From: Microthyrium microscopicum
Taxonomy: Eukaryota > Ascomycota > Dothideomycetes > Microthyriales > Microthyriaceae
Reading direction: 5' to 3'
DNA length: 64,000 nt
Assembly: GCA_010405405.1 (NCBI GenBank)
Contig: MU004237.1
Coordinates: 1,065,345-1,129,344 of the forward strand
Shown here: one piece after another, positions 10,429-20,310 of the stretch
How positions within the stretch are numbered: the first letter of the stretch is position 1
Layout of the letters: each line of letters opens with the position of its first letter
Notes under the pieces: generated by a model
What the model was told of the DNA's origin: nothing
What the model saw: the letters and a program-made list of their open reading frames with translations, nothing else
The model's database searches: none
Program-made: the position numbers and the translations under genes

Positions 10429-12335
10429 TTATCCAGAGAACTCTGGGATTTCGCTTTTCTTTCCGAGCAGTGCCAATGGGACGATACCGGAAACATGCAT
10501 GTCGGGGCCATAGACCTGGATGTAGATTAGTTTCATGTTTGAGTGAAGTGAGTGGCGAGCTATGGAGAACTTACGTGCATATCGAGGCCAAGTTCTGAGC
10601 CAACGTTCTTGATGTTCTTGAGACCTTCCTGGTAATTGGGACCAGCACGACGGACCCAGATCTGCACCTTATGCTCAACGAGTAGAGGAGCAACCTCACG
10701 GAGTGCGCGAATGACACCCTTGAATGTCGAGGCAACGTTGGTGAAGTTGGCAATACCACCGCCAATGAAGAGCACTTTGCCCTGCTCGTGCTGGGGCGCA
10801 CGAAGCATGAGATCAAAGACGGTTTTGGCGTAGTGGAACGTTTGTGTCTCGGTTGGTGCACCAGAGTATTCGCCGTAGTTGGCTAGCTCGTTAGCAAAGC
10901 CAGCAGAGGCAATGGCATCGGCGTAGACGACGGAGGCACCACCACCAGCGACGAGAGTCCAGACACGTCCTTGGGAGTTGAGGATGGTGAGCTTGAGGGA
11001 GGCACCGGTTTTGGCATCCATCTCGGCGATGTAGGCTTCTTCCTTGGAAAGTTCACGACCGAAAGGCGCTGGGAATTCCATGGGTGGACCAGCATCGACT
11101 TGAACTTTTTCTGAGCCTCCCTTTAGAATTGGGAGACCGAGATTAGCGGGTGAGCGGGCAACAGCCCATTTTACACCGCACTCGAATTCGGCGGTTTGAT
11201 CAAGTTTGGCAGCGAGATCGAGGAAGTGAACGGAAGCTGAAGTAGCGTCCGAGTTGGGGATAACGACAAGAGGGTTGATCTCGAGGTATCTATTCAAAAG
11301 GTCAGTGAGGTTTGTGGTATGACAAGATTTCATCTTACGTGAATTGGCAGTCGACGTAGACAGCATAAAGACGGCTGATAAAGTCGACGAGGACATTATG
11401 AACACCCTTGGGAACCTTGCTCAAAAGAGTTTTTGCGATTTCCTCATTTGATGGGTATTGTGAAAGGTTGACTGGGATAAGAAGCTTTTCAGCCTTTTCA
11501 TCAACATCACCAACATCAACACCACCTTCATGAGTAAAGAAGATCCAATCGCCCTAGAGATAAATATAGGTTAGCATATGCATTCAATGCGGGAGCGTCC
11601 GAATTGGACCTGGCTAGTGAAGCAACTTCAATGTTTGTACCGGAGCCGGTTACATGGATGATCTGTGTGTAAAGGGCCGTGGATATTGTTTCCCTTCGTC
11701 CGGCTGCATGCCCACCAAACGAAAACAAAACCCGGGAGTTTCCCAAGACATGTACATTTTTGAATGATATCTTGGCCCGATTTTACTATTGAAGAAAGTA
11801 TTTCGCAAATCGTGCAAGCCGATTATTTAATTGGTCGTACGTACCTCGCGAACCTAGAAAATGGTTAGTATGACCCTGAAATTATCAAAATCACCAAACT
11901 TACAGATTGAATGCAGATGTAGTATTCGGTTTCTTGAGGATGTGGCACAAGAGGCTCAACCAAAAATTGTCTTAGGACACCATCGACGGTTTCGACTCTC
12001 TGGGACTTCTTTGCTCGAGCAGCAATCCACTCTTTGGCCTCGGGCCATGTCTTGTTGAGGGCCAACAAACCGCTCTTGCCTCGTCGCTTGATCAATTGAT
12101 CTGGTTTTGCGACAAACTTGGCACCACTTGCAAGCAACCATGGATATTGGATCTCGGCTTGGTCGAGAACTGCCATGGTGTCCTTGTCATCTGGAAAATG
12201 CAGCGATGCGAGCTTTAGCGGAGCATTGTGTGTAGAGGAAGGTTTGAGAGGAGTTGGCTTGATTACTGGAGCGCGAGTAAGATGGTAGTTGACGATAGCC
12301 TTTCCATCGGCCTCGAGAATTGCTTTGGCGGACAT
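10429..12335 (-). CDS. acl2: ATP-citrate lyase, ATP-grasp (N-terminal-half) subunit
   Basis: Cleaves citrate to acetyl-CoA and oxaloacetate in the cytosol, together with the divergent neighbour. Ascomycetes split the animal enzyme into two subunits, and this is the succinyl-CoA-synthetase-beta/ATP-grasp half. Exons are 12335-11904, 11853-11845, 11553-11339, 11289-10575 and 10515-10429, giving 485 residues, the usual length. The start [12 protein letters not shown] is typical. Conserved text includes [39 protein letters not shown] and a citrate-binding-type C-terminus ending [14 protein letters not shown]. Exon 2 has only nine bases (codes VRE) and is needed to restore the family's SVREGD. It is followed by an unusually long 291-base intron (11844-11554), whereas the other introns are 49-59 bases. 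All junctions are GT/AG and in frame. Confidence 0.95.
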
Positions 12336-14398
12336 TGTGAAAGCTGTATGGAGAGATCAGAGGCGGTCAGACGATGATGAGCAGCAAGCAACAGTGGTAG
12401 CAGAATGAGGCTCAAGAGAAGAAAATGGGGGCAAATGAAGTCAAGAGTAAGTAATTGGAGAGTGAGAGAGATTGTGGTATGAGTAGAAATGGATTTGCTA
12501 AAGGTTGACAGGAAGAATTTCAGGGTTCAGTAACAATCGCAAAAGGCAAGTCAGACTGAAGTCGTGGTGGAGCTTTCCTTCCCGAAAATGGAGCGGGAGA
12601 TGCAAGAGGGTCTAAGGTTTGGTGCAGGAGCAACCCACAGCCGGATCCCTGTCGCAGTTTCCGGAAGGGGCAGTTTAGCAGCAACCTGAGGCGGGCTTCG
12701 GATCAGATCAACGACAAACCGCAACCTTGAATCTTTGGTGAGCTCAGAGCTGCAACGGGAAAAGACAAGAAAAGAAACGATAAAACTGTCTGCACTGTGC
12801 AGTACTGCAAGAGCTTGGAATTGGCTGGAAACTGTCCTAGACAGACAAAAACCCGAGTCGGACCTCCACCGACTTTTTGATTCTGTTGGCTCACTTATTA
12901 CGTTCTGGTGCAGAAATCCCAAGCTGCAGACAATGTGTGGCCGTCTGTTGCTGCAACTGAAATCACACTGCGCAAGTGTTGAAACTTCTGCAGGACCCGT
13001 TAGATCGGCCTCTGTTGCTGGGGATGCGTGTGGCGTCCAAACCAAAACGGCCATCCAAAAATTACTTGCCCACCAACTCCATTTCCGTGGCACGGTGAGA
13101 GAAGAGTACCTTTCGGCTGAACAAGGCTTAAACAAAGTTACAATATCAGCAACACTGGATTACGAGATATTGAGGGGGTGCCTAAATTGCTGATATTATC
13201 GGGCCTCATCTTATTCCAGCTATAGCTTCGACCCAGACACATCTCAGCCCTGTCAGACTCAGCTATTGTTGGGTGACGTTCGTTTGACAGATTCTCGGGG
13301 CCAGACAATGCTCAGCGTTCAGGTACCGCTTGGAAACAATAAGGCAGCCCCCTTGAACAACATCCCCGCGCCTGTGGATTTTCTTTGATACGCATTGTTA
13401 CCGCACTGAAAAGTCGCAGCCGAGTTACCGCAAATTCTATCGCCTAAAAATTACATTTGGCGGCCTCTTACTGGATGACAAGGCGCAATTGTCCTCACCG
13501 TCTCGGAAGTGGATCCTCCTGGTTCAATACGGAACCGTCTCTTCTTCGTCTTGGATATCGCAGTGCATTGTCCGCCAATTTGGGTCACACTTTTTATTCG
13601 CGTTGTAGATAGGCTTGCGCTGATTCTTATCTCCTTGATATCAGGCATGGAGATTGGAACACGCGATCAAAAAGGTCTGACTATTTTTGGGAATATAAGC
13701 TGCATGCATGTGGTTACAGCATCGGCGAGATGTCCGACGATACAAGAGTGTGGCAGAAAAGAGGGTCGTCGGCTCCCCAGTTGTCTGTCTGAAGCAGCAG
13801 CAGTTCTGGAAATATTTTGGTGCAAGAAGAGGGGAGCTGCAAACTCGGCCCCCCCTGTATGATCTTCTCCCCCTCGTGGGAAACTAAGCCAAATCTGGGC
13901 TAGAGTGCAGGGCAAGTGCCGCAGGAGAGTGAGCAACCGCAGGTCAAAGCAGGTCAAAGCAGGTCGCAGCTTCCGAAAGGAAACACAGTGCCCCCAACGC
14001 TTACCCCAAGGAGCTCATTTCTGGTCCGAAGCTTCTCAACAATTCAATTCTCTCCAGTAGCAATTGTCTCGCCATCCTTCATTCTTACTCCTCTACAACT
14101 CCATCTTACCATTCTGTTATCGGCCTCATCCTCTCCTTATCTCTCTGTCTTCAATTTCCTGGAACTCGACTCTGCCTGTTCCATCGCCCAGAGTTGTCAA
14201 CCCGTAAGTCGCCGGCTGAACCCTTCTATTTCCACCAAAAACCCTGCTTCAATGCAATTATCCTGAACTGTTGAATCCGTCTTGCTGCAATTGACCGATT
14301 CATTCCGTTCTTTATCTTTCAGTTGCCTCCAGTTCTGTGTTCTGACCCTCAATCAATAGACCCCTCTACCAATCTCTCGTTGTTACCGTCAAACCAAG
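12336..14398. promoter_or_regulatory. Shared divergent promoter of the two ATP-citrate lyase subunit genes
   Basis: 2.06 kb between the two start codons. Divergent arrangement of these subunit genes is known in filamentous ascomycetes and suggests co-regulation. On the ACL1 side there is a pyrimidine-rich tract (about 14020-14170), a common fungal core-promoter feature, and a tandem 10-bp repeat at 13939-13968. Frames inside (for example 12735-13193) look like chance. Confidence 0.65.
13939..13968. repeat. Tandem 10-bp repeat GCAGGTCAAA, about three copies
   Basis: Two perfect copies (13939-13948, 13949-13958) and a third with changed last three bases. It lies 430 bp upstream of the ACL1 start and could be a protein-binding array or simple slippage. 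Confidence 0.7.
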
Positions 14399-16623
14399 AT
14401 GGCTCCTGCAGCGACCACCTCCAATGGCAACCTCTCCGCCAACGACAATATCCAGCGATTTGCTCCTCCTAGTCGTCCTATGAGCCCACCAGCTGCTCAT
14501 ACTCTCTTCCACGAAAAGACAAGATGTTTCGTTTAGTATGTTTCCCAAGGCTTGAGCTGTGACATGGACTTGGGACCTAACCACGTGTAGTGGACTTCAA
14601 CCAAAAGCCGTCCAAGGCATGTTAGATTTTGATTTCATCTGCGGCCGAAAGCGACCATCCGTTGCCGGTATCATTTATACATTCGGTGGTCAATTCGTGA
14701 GCAAAATGTGGGTATCACAGAATGGCGGTGAAAGCTTTCGCTAAATTGCTATAGGTACTGGGGAACTTCAGAGACTCTCCTACCAGTCTACCAAACAGTC
14801 GAAAAGGCAATTTCCAAGCATGATGATGTTGATACTGTCGTCAACTTTGCTTCTTCCCGCTCCGTCTTCAGCTCCACCATGGAGTTGATGGAATACTCTC
14901 AAATCAAGTCAATTGCTATTATTGCTGAGGGTGTGCCAGAACGAGTAAGCACTAGATCAATGGATTAAACTTGGAATCTATTCTAACTCTAGAGTAGCGT
15001 GCGCGCGAAATTCTCTACGTTGCCACAAAGCGTGGTGTTACCATTATCGGACCAGCTACTGTTGGTGGAATCAAACCCGGTTGCTTCAAGATTGGCAACA
15101 CGGGAGGTATGATGGACAACATTGTCGCGTCCAAGCTCTATCGTCCTGGTTCCGTCGCATACGTTTCCAAATCCGGTGGTATGTCCAACGAACTCAACAG
15201 CATCATTGCTCAAACAACAGACGGTGTTCTTGAGGGCGTTGCAATTGGTGGTGATAGATACCCGGGAACCACATTCATCGACCATTTGCTACGATACCAA
15301 CAAGATCCAAACTGCAAGATCTTGGTTCTTCTTGGAGAAGTCGGTGGTGTCGAAGAATATCGTGTCATTGAGGCTGTCAAGTCTGGAAAGATCACCAAGC
15401 CAATTGTCGCATGGGCAATTGGTACAGTAGCTGGTCTGCTTAAGACTGAAGTTCAATTCGGTCACGCTGGTTCTTTCGCAAACTCCCAGCTCGAAACTGC
15501 CGCTCAAAAGAACAAGGCCATGAGAGCTTCAGGAATCTTGGTTCCCGAAACCTTCGAGGAAATGCCACAGATTCTCGCCAAGCTTTACCAGAAGCTCGTC
15601 AAGGAGGGAACTATCAAGCCCAAAGCTGAAGTTGCCGTGCCAAAAATCCCAATGGATTACTCCTGGGCACAGGAGCTTGGACTTATCCGAAAGCCTGCAG
15701 CATTTATCTCCACTATCTCCGACGATCGTGGACAAGAATTGTTGTACGCTGGTATGCCAATTTCAGACGTCTTCAGAGAGGATATTGGCATTGGTGGTGT
15801 CATGTCTCTCCTCTGGTTCCGTCGTCGCCTGCCCACCTATGCCAGCAAGTTTTTGGAAATGGTTCTCATGCTTACTGCTGATCACGGTCCCGCCGTGTCT
15901 GGTGCCATGAACACCATTATCACAACTCGTGCCGGCAAAGATCTCATCAGTTCTCTTGTCGCTGGTCTCTTGACCATTGGATCAAGATTCGGTGGTGCTC
16001 TTGATGGTGCCGCAGAAGAATTCACAAAGGCTTTCGATAAGGGTCTCAGCCCTCGTGACTTTGTAGACACAATGCGCAAGGAGAACAAGCTCAGTATGTG
16101 TCGACTACTTGATGATTTTGATTGTATGACTAACAACTCTAGTTCCTGGTATCGGTCATCGTATCAAGTCCCGCAATAACCCCGATCTCCGTGTTGAGCT
16201 CGTCAAGGACTACGTCCAAGCACATTTCCCAAGCACTAAGCTCCTCGACTACGCTCTTGCCGTCGAGACCGTAACCACATCAAAGAAGGACAACCTTATT
16301 CTCAATGTCGATGGCTGCATTGCCGTCTGCTTCGTCGATCTTCTCCGCAGCTGCGGCGCCTTCTCACCCGAAGAAGCTGAAGATTACTTCAAGATGGGAG
16401 TACTCAACGGTCTCTTCGTCCTCGGCCGAAGCATCGGTCTCATTGCCCATCATCTTGATCAAAAGCGTCTACGCACTGGTCTCTACCGCCATCCATGGGT
16501 AAGCTTCCTCCATAAATCTACCCTTCATTTACTAACCTTTCATAGGACGATATCTCTTACCTTCTCCCAACTCTCGGCAAGCCCGGCGGAACCGAAGGTC
16601 GCGTGGAAGTCGACATGGCATAA
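14399..16623 (+). CDS. acl1: ATP-citrate lyase, CoA-ligase/citrate-synthase-like subunit
   Basis: Partner of the divergent ATP-grasp subunit. Exons are 14399-14535, 14591-14707, 14755-14944, 14998-16093, 16143-16498 and 16546-16623; 657 residues. Conserved text includes [20 protein letters not shown] across junction 1 and [20 protein letters not shown] across junction 2. QFGHAGSFA (near residue 310) holds the histidine that family enzymes phosphorylate. The citrate-synthase-like C-terminal part includes [14 protein letters not shown]. The second intron has a weak GTGGGT donor, fixed by the protein sequence, which needs ATG split after AT followed by TAC. The end matches the family ([11 protein letters not shown]). 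No defect is seen. Confidence 0.96.
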
Positions 16624-17876
16624 TTCAAGCAACTGTGGCGTTCTGTCTGGGTATGAATACTATCAGAAACAAACCTTTTAATGTTAAGCGGACAGCAGGC
16701 GGGATGGAAAATGCGTGTGTCTTTTGCGCTTGGTGTGTTGTAGTACGTTCAGTCTATCTTGCGGTGCAAAATTGCGGTGCATACGTTCATGATTGTATTG
16801 TACTATCTTATAATCTACAGATTTAGAAGTTCTCCATGTTCATTTCTCTCCGTTTTTCCATCATGCAACTTTAGCCTCGATAATTTTGAAAAGTCGTCTT
16901 GTCAATGGGAACACTCGGTTATTGGGAGCACATGGTTGACGGGAGTCGTTCTCAGCACTCACCCCGTCTGGCACCTACCCGCCATCGTTTACTTAAACAA
17001 CCTAATCTCCCAGCCCAGCGAAACGCTCACATGTCTGAGACAAGAACTGGTGGGACCCATCGCACTGGATGGCCGTTTGCAAACGCTGATACTATTCGCA
17101 GGCCGATGATGAGATAGGAGTGTGCAGGCTAGGTAGTCAGTGGGCGATGATTCGCGAGAAGTTGATCAAGGATGCGCAACACGCGCGCATAGTGGATGTG
17201 TCTCAATCAGCATTACAAAACTCTTGAAGAGGGTATGGGATTCCGCTTCGCTCCCATCGAAGTCGCTGGGGCCCAAGAGGTGTGTGAAGATGAGGGTGTT
17301 GAGGATGAGGTCGTCGCTGCTGGGGATTACATTAGAAATTTTTAGCTATGACATGCTTTTTCGTGGAAATTGAACGACCTAACCAGGGTTTCATATGCTG
17401 TTAAGCAAGCGAATTGATGCCTTGCAATGTAAGATATGGCAAGTGAAGTAATCAGCGGGAGAGCCAAATCGCTTGAGACCATGTCAATTGGAGGCCTGTC
17501 AATCCATCGATACAATCGTTGGTTTAAGGAAAACCTCAGTCGAGACATCCTCACGATTGCCTAATGCAGGAATTTTGATATAGCAATTGCGTCACGGGTT
17601 CATCACTGACTTATCATGAGATTGAGACTGCCTGCCAAATATATCCAGGACTTGAAGATCTGTCTGAGGAACTCGATTCAATGGAATCTTCACTATAGGA
17701 GGGAGGAGTGGCCAGTGACAGTGGCGGACTCGATATCTGTCTATAAAGTCTACTGCTTCGCCGCTCCATCCCCTCGATAAGCTTCCTCATACCTTTCCTT
17801 CACCCTTCCACAGCCTTCTCCAATTCATACAGACTCCAATTCATCCAGAACTGCAAGCACAAACGATATCATCACC
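16624..17876. other. Intergenic
   Basis: 1.25 kb holding the ACL1 3' UTR and the promoter of the next gene. Frames here are short and without motifs. A TATA box sits near the right end. Confidence 0.6.
17742..17747 (+). promoter_or_regulatory. TATA box of the small Cys-pair gene
   Basis: TATAAA in the context GTCTATAAAGTC, 130 bp upstream of the start codon and followed by a pyrimidine-rich stretch. The next gene downstream has the same CTATAAAG core at a similar distance. Confidence 0.5.
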
Positions 17877-18906
17877 ATGCAGTCATCCATCCATGGCCAG
17901 GGCGCCAAGCGCAAACTTGTCGTGGAGATTGACTACCCAGAAGTTGAGAGTGGAGCGAAGATTGCGAAGCTGACCAGCGAGAATGCGGCTCTCCGGAAAC
18001 AAGTGGTAGGTGACAGCATCATCACTAGGGATAGTTTTGCTGATGTTGTTTGCAGGTAGAATTGACACAGGCACGCGATTCTGATGACCATGAATCTATT
18101 AGCTCAGGTAAGACAAGTTATCGTCATCCCTTGAGCAGGAGGAGAAATTTGGCTGCCAGTGTCTGCACAGCTACTGCCACAACCATAGGCAGCTGCCAAT
18201 GAATGCAAAAGCTACAGCAGTACGCCAAGATACAGTCTGATGAGACCATGTCACTTGCTGCTGCTATCGTTGCAAGAAAAAGATACGACCATATTCTACC
18301 TGACTTGAACTGATAGTTCACAGATCCTACTCCTAAGTCAGAGGAGCACCTCGCTTGGATATACTCCGATGAATTCATGCGGGACTTCCAGCAATGTTAT
18401 CCAGTACAAGTAACGGGCTTGCAAGAGGAGTTTCAGGAGGACTCTCCTGCCGAGGAGCATGGTAAGAAAATTTGACAATCAATTTGCTCACGATCCACAT
18501 CCGAAGAATCTAACAAAAACCTAGACCTCTGCCAGCAGAACGACCAGACCGAAGTGGCGAAGGAAGCTCAAGCATCCACTAGTAACCACAATTCTGAAGC
18601 TACACAGTCTGGTCCCAGAGGTAGTAACAAGAGCTCCAAAGCAAACTGGTTGGCTGTAAGTTTTCTTAACGTGGACAAAACTGGGAGCTAACTTGTCAAC
18701 AGAGAGTTGAACAACTCCAAGCCAAGGAGGGCAATCTGCCTGCTGCGCCTGTGGAGTTGGAGTGCATTGTCTACTGTCAAGAGTGTAGTGCTGAATTCCA
18801 TCCGGACTTTGAAAATTTCGCAGCAGAACGGGAGGAACTTTGTGGCATTGGTGATATGTGTGCCAGTTGCATCATGTTCATCTCGCAACACCAGGATTGC
18901 TATTGA
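17877..18906 (+). CDS. Small orphan protein with coiled N-terminus and two CxxC pairs
   Basis: I do not recognise a family. Five exons (17877-18005, 18056-18107, 18324-18461, 18525-18655, 18703-18906) join in frame, with GTAGGT, GTAAGA, GTAAGA and GTAAGT donors; 217 residues. The start reads MQSSIHGQGAKRK, then a charged segment with GAKIAKLTSENAALRKQV that looks like a short coiled coil. An acidic middle (EEFQEDSPAEEH) and a Ser/Asn/Gln-rich linker follow. The C-terminus has YCQECSAEF and, about 27 residues later, DMCASC, a CxxC...CxxC arrangement that could bind zinc. It ends QHQDCY. Intron 2 (18108-18323) is long at 216 bases. A TATA box lies upstream. No signal peptide or membrane segment. 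Possibly nuclear by its KRK motif, but that is only a guess. Confidence 0.72.
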
Positions 18907-19661
18907 TTGTTCTTATTGCATGAAATTGATTGAGGTCTTGCAAAATACCTCTCCAGTCTTCAACGACGAACAATGGCAAGGCGGTCGGAGTAATTGAAGA
19001 CTTAATGGGTAGCAATGGCAATAGAAGTTCAATATGATTGTGTTGATTGTTGACTCTGCATTGTTTGTTTATGTTGAGTTCTCTCATTGTACCAGGTATG
19101 GGAGTGAACGAGAGCAATTTGGTACTATTCAATGTAACATTTGTGCTGAATCTCTAGATTATGATTGATTTCAACCAAGTTTGATCGCATGCCAAGTCTC
19201 GATTCCGATGAGATGAAGCTCGAGAAGTCAAACAATTGATGGAAGTCTGTAGTCGCTGGGAGAATAGTGGTGTCGATGGGAGCATATAATTGATGGGAGT
19301 ATTCCAGCTATTGGCATTGTCCATACAATCTGAAAGCTCAATCATGTTGGTGCTTGCCAAAATGGGAGATATATACACCTCAATAGAGACAATACGCCCA
19401 TTTGTAAACAACTCACCTCCATTGTAAGCAATTCAACCTCACCAGTAAACAATCAACCCCTATTGACTATTGAGGAAACTCACCACCATTGTCAAACTCC
19501 CCCGAATAGAAATCCTCACTCGCCCATTGTATCTTCCAACAATAGCAGTTCTCCAAACCTCCGCCTATAAAGCATTTTGATCCTGCCCATTTCCACCTCA
19601 ACCATTCTCTCTTCAACCATCACTTCATACCACCACCATCTCCCATCACCAACCACCAAAA
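18907..19661. promoter_or_regulatory. Intergenic with a dense cluster of ATTGT/ACAAT sites and a TATA box
   Basis: Eight ATTGT or ACAAT pentamers lie in 228 bases: ATTGT at 19316, 19421, 19488 and 19526; ACAAT at 19325, 19389, 19449 and 19539. Four more ATTGT lie at 19037, 19046, 19060 and 19086. AACAAT/ATTGTT is the core bound by HMG-box (SOX/mating-type class) proteins. A TATAAA at 19566-19571 sits 91 bp upstream of the next start codon. That these are functional sites is inference. Confidence 0.5.
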
Positions 19662-20237
19662 ATGCCAGTCCAAACCCGCTCCCAAACCGCTCCCTCCACC
19701 GCGGTCGCGCCCGCCCAACCCACCAGCGCTCCCTCCCAAAGCGCCACCCGGCGCCACCCGGCGCCCTCGAAAGACCACGGTGCGGGCCACCGTGGCACCA
19801 TCATCAACTGCCGGAAAGCGCAAGCGCGCCGACGACCACGCTGGCTGTAATGCCAAAATCGCCAAGCTCGAAAAGGCGATTGAAGAGCTTTTGGAAAGAG
19901 GTAAGCATTCTTCCATCACATTCGATGACTCCCATCGCATTTCATGGGAAATTTGTGCTAACGCATTCTAGTCGAAGCACTCGAAAATGCCGTCGCCGAG
20001 CTCTCCGCGGAGGAAGAACCCGTGGAGCCAAGTGAAATTGTGGAGGAAATGTTCCCAGAGACCAGCCTTCTGCATGGAACCAGCGATGCTCCTGAGGGAG
20101 ATGAGACGGCGTTGCCGGAAGAGGAGGAGACCGAGTTGTTGGAGTCGTTGGAGTCGTCGGAGCCGGAGTTGCCTTCTGGAGTGCGTGGTCCTAATGCTAC
20201 CTTCTTGAGTTATATGGAGGCTGTGGAGAGGCACTAG
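19662..20237 (+). CDS. Small orphan coiled-coil gene, frame-shifted by a 10-bp tandem duplication
   Basis: Family not recognised. Two exons (19662-19900, 19972-20237) with a GTAAGC donor and a CTAACGC branch point. The ATG lies in good context (CCAAAAATGCC), 91 bp after a TATA box. The first frame reads MPVQTRSQTAPSTAVAP..., Pro/Ser/Thr-rich, then meets a perfect duplication of GCGCCACCCG (19741-19750 and 19751-19760). Past it, the frame that continues into exon 2 is shifted by one. That frame holds a basic KRKRADDH stretch, a coiled segment AKIAKLEKAIEELLERVEAL, and a strongly acidic Glu-rich C-terminus ending MEAVERH. With a single repeat copy the frame would be open for 164 codons. So this is either a recent loss of function, a polymorphism or an assembly error. 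KRK plus AKIAKL is shared with the gene at 17877. Confidence 0.6.
19741..19765. repeat. Perfect 10-bp tandem duplication inside a reading frame
   Basis: GCGCCACCCG occurs twice in direct contact, followed by GCGCC, the start of a third unit. Ten is not a multiple of three, so the extra unit shifts the frame of the surrounding gene. Confidence 0.9.
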
Positions 20238-20310
20238 CCAGAGCCAGCAATGCAATACATCTTGATATCTCCCACCACATTTGATCTTTCCCACAATAGC
20301 AAGTGATACT

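Noticed and set aside
14591-14760. Frameshift in ACL1 after FVSKM
   Set aside because: It is resolved by an intron with a GTGGGT donor that splits the Met codon; the reading frame is intact.
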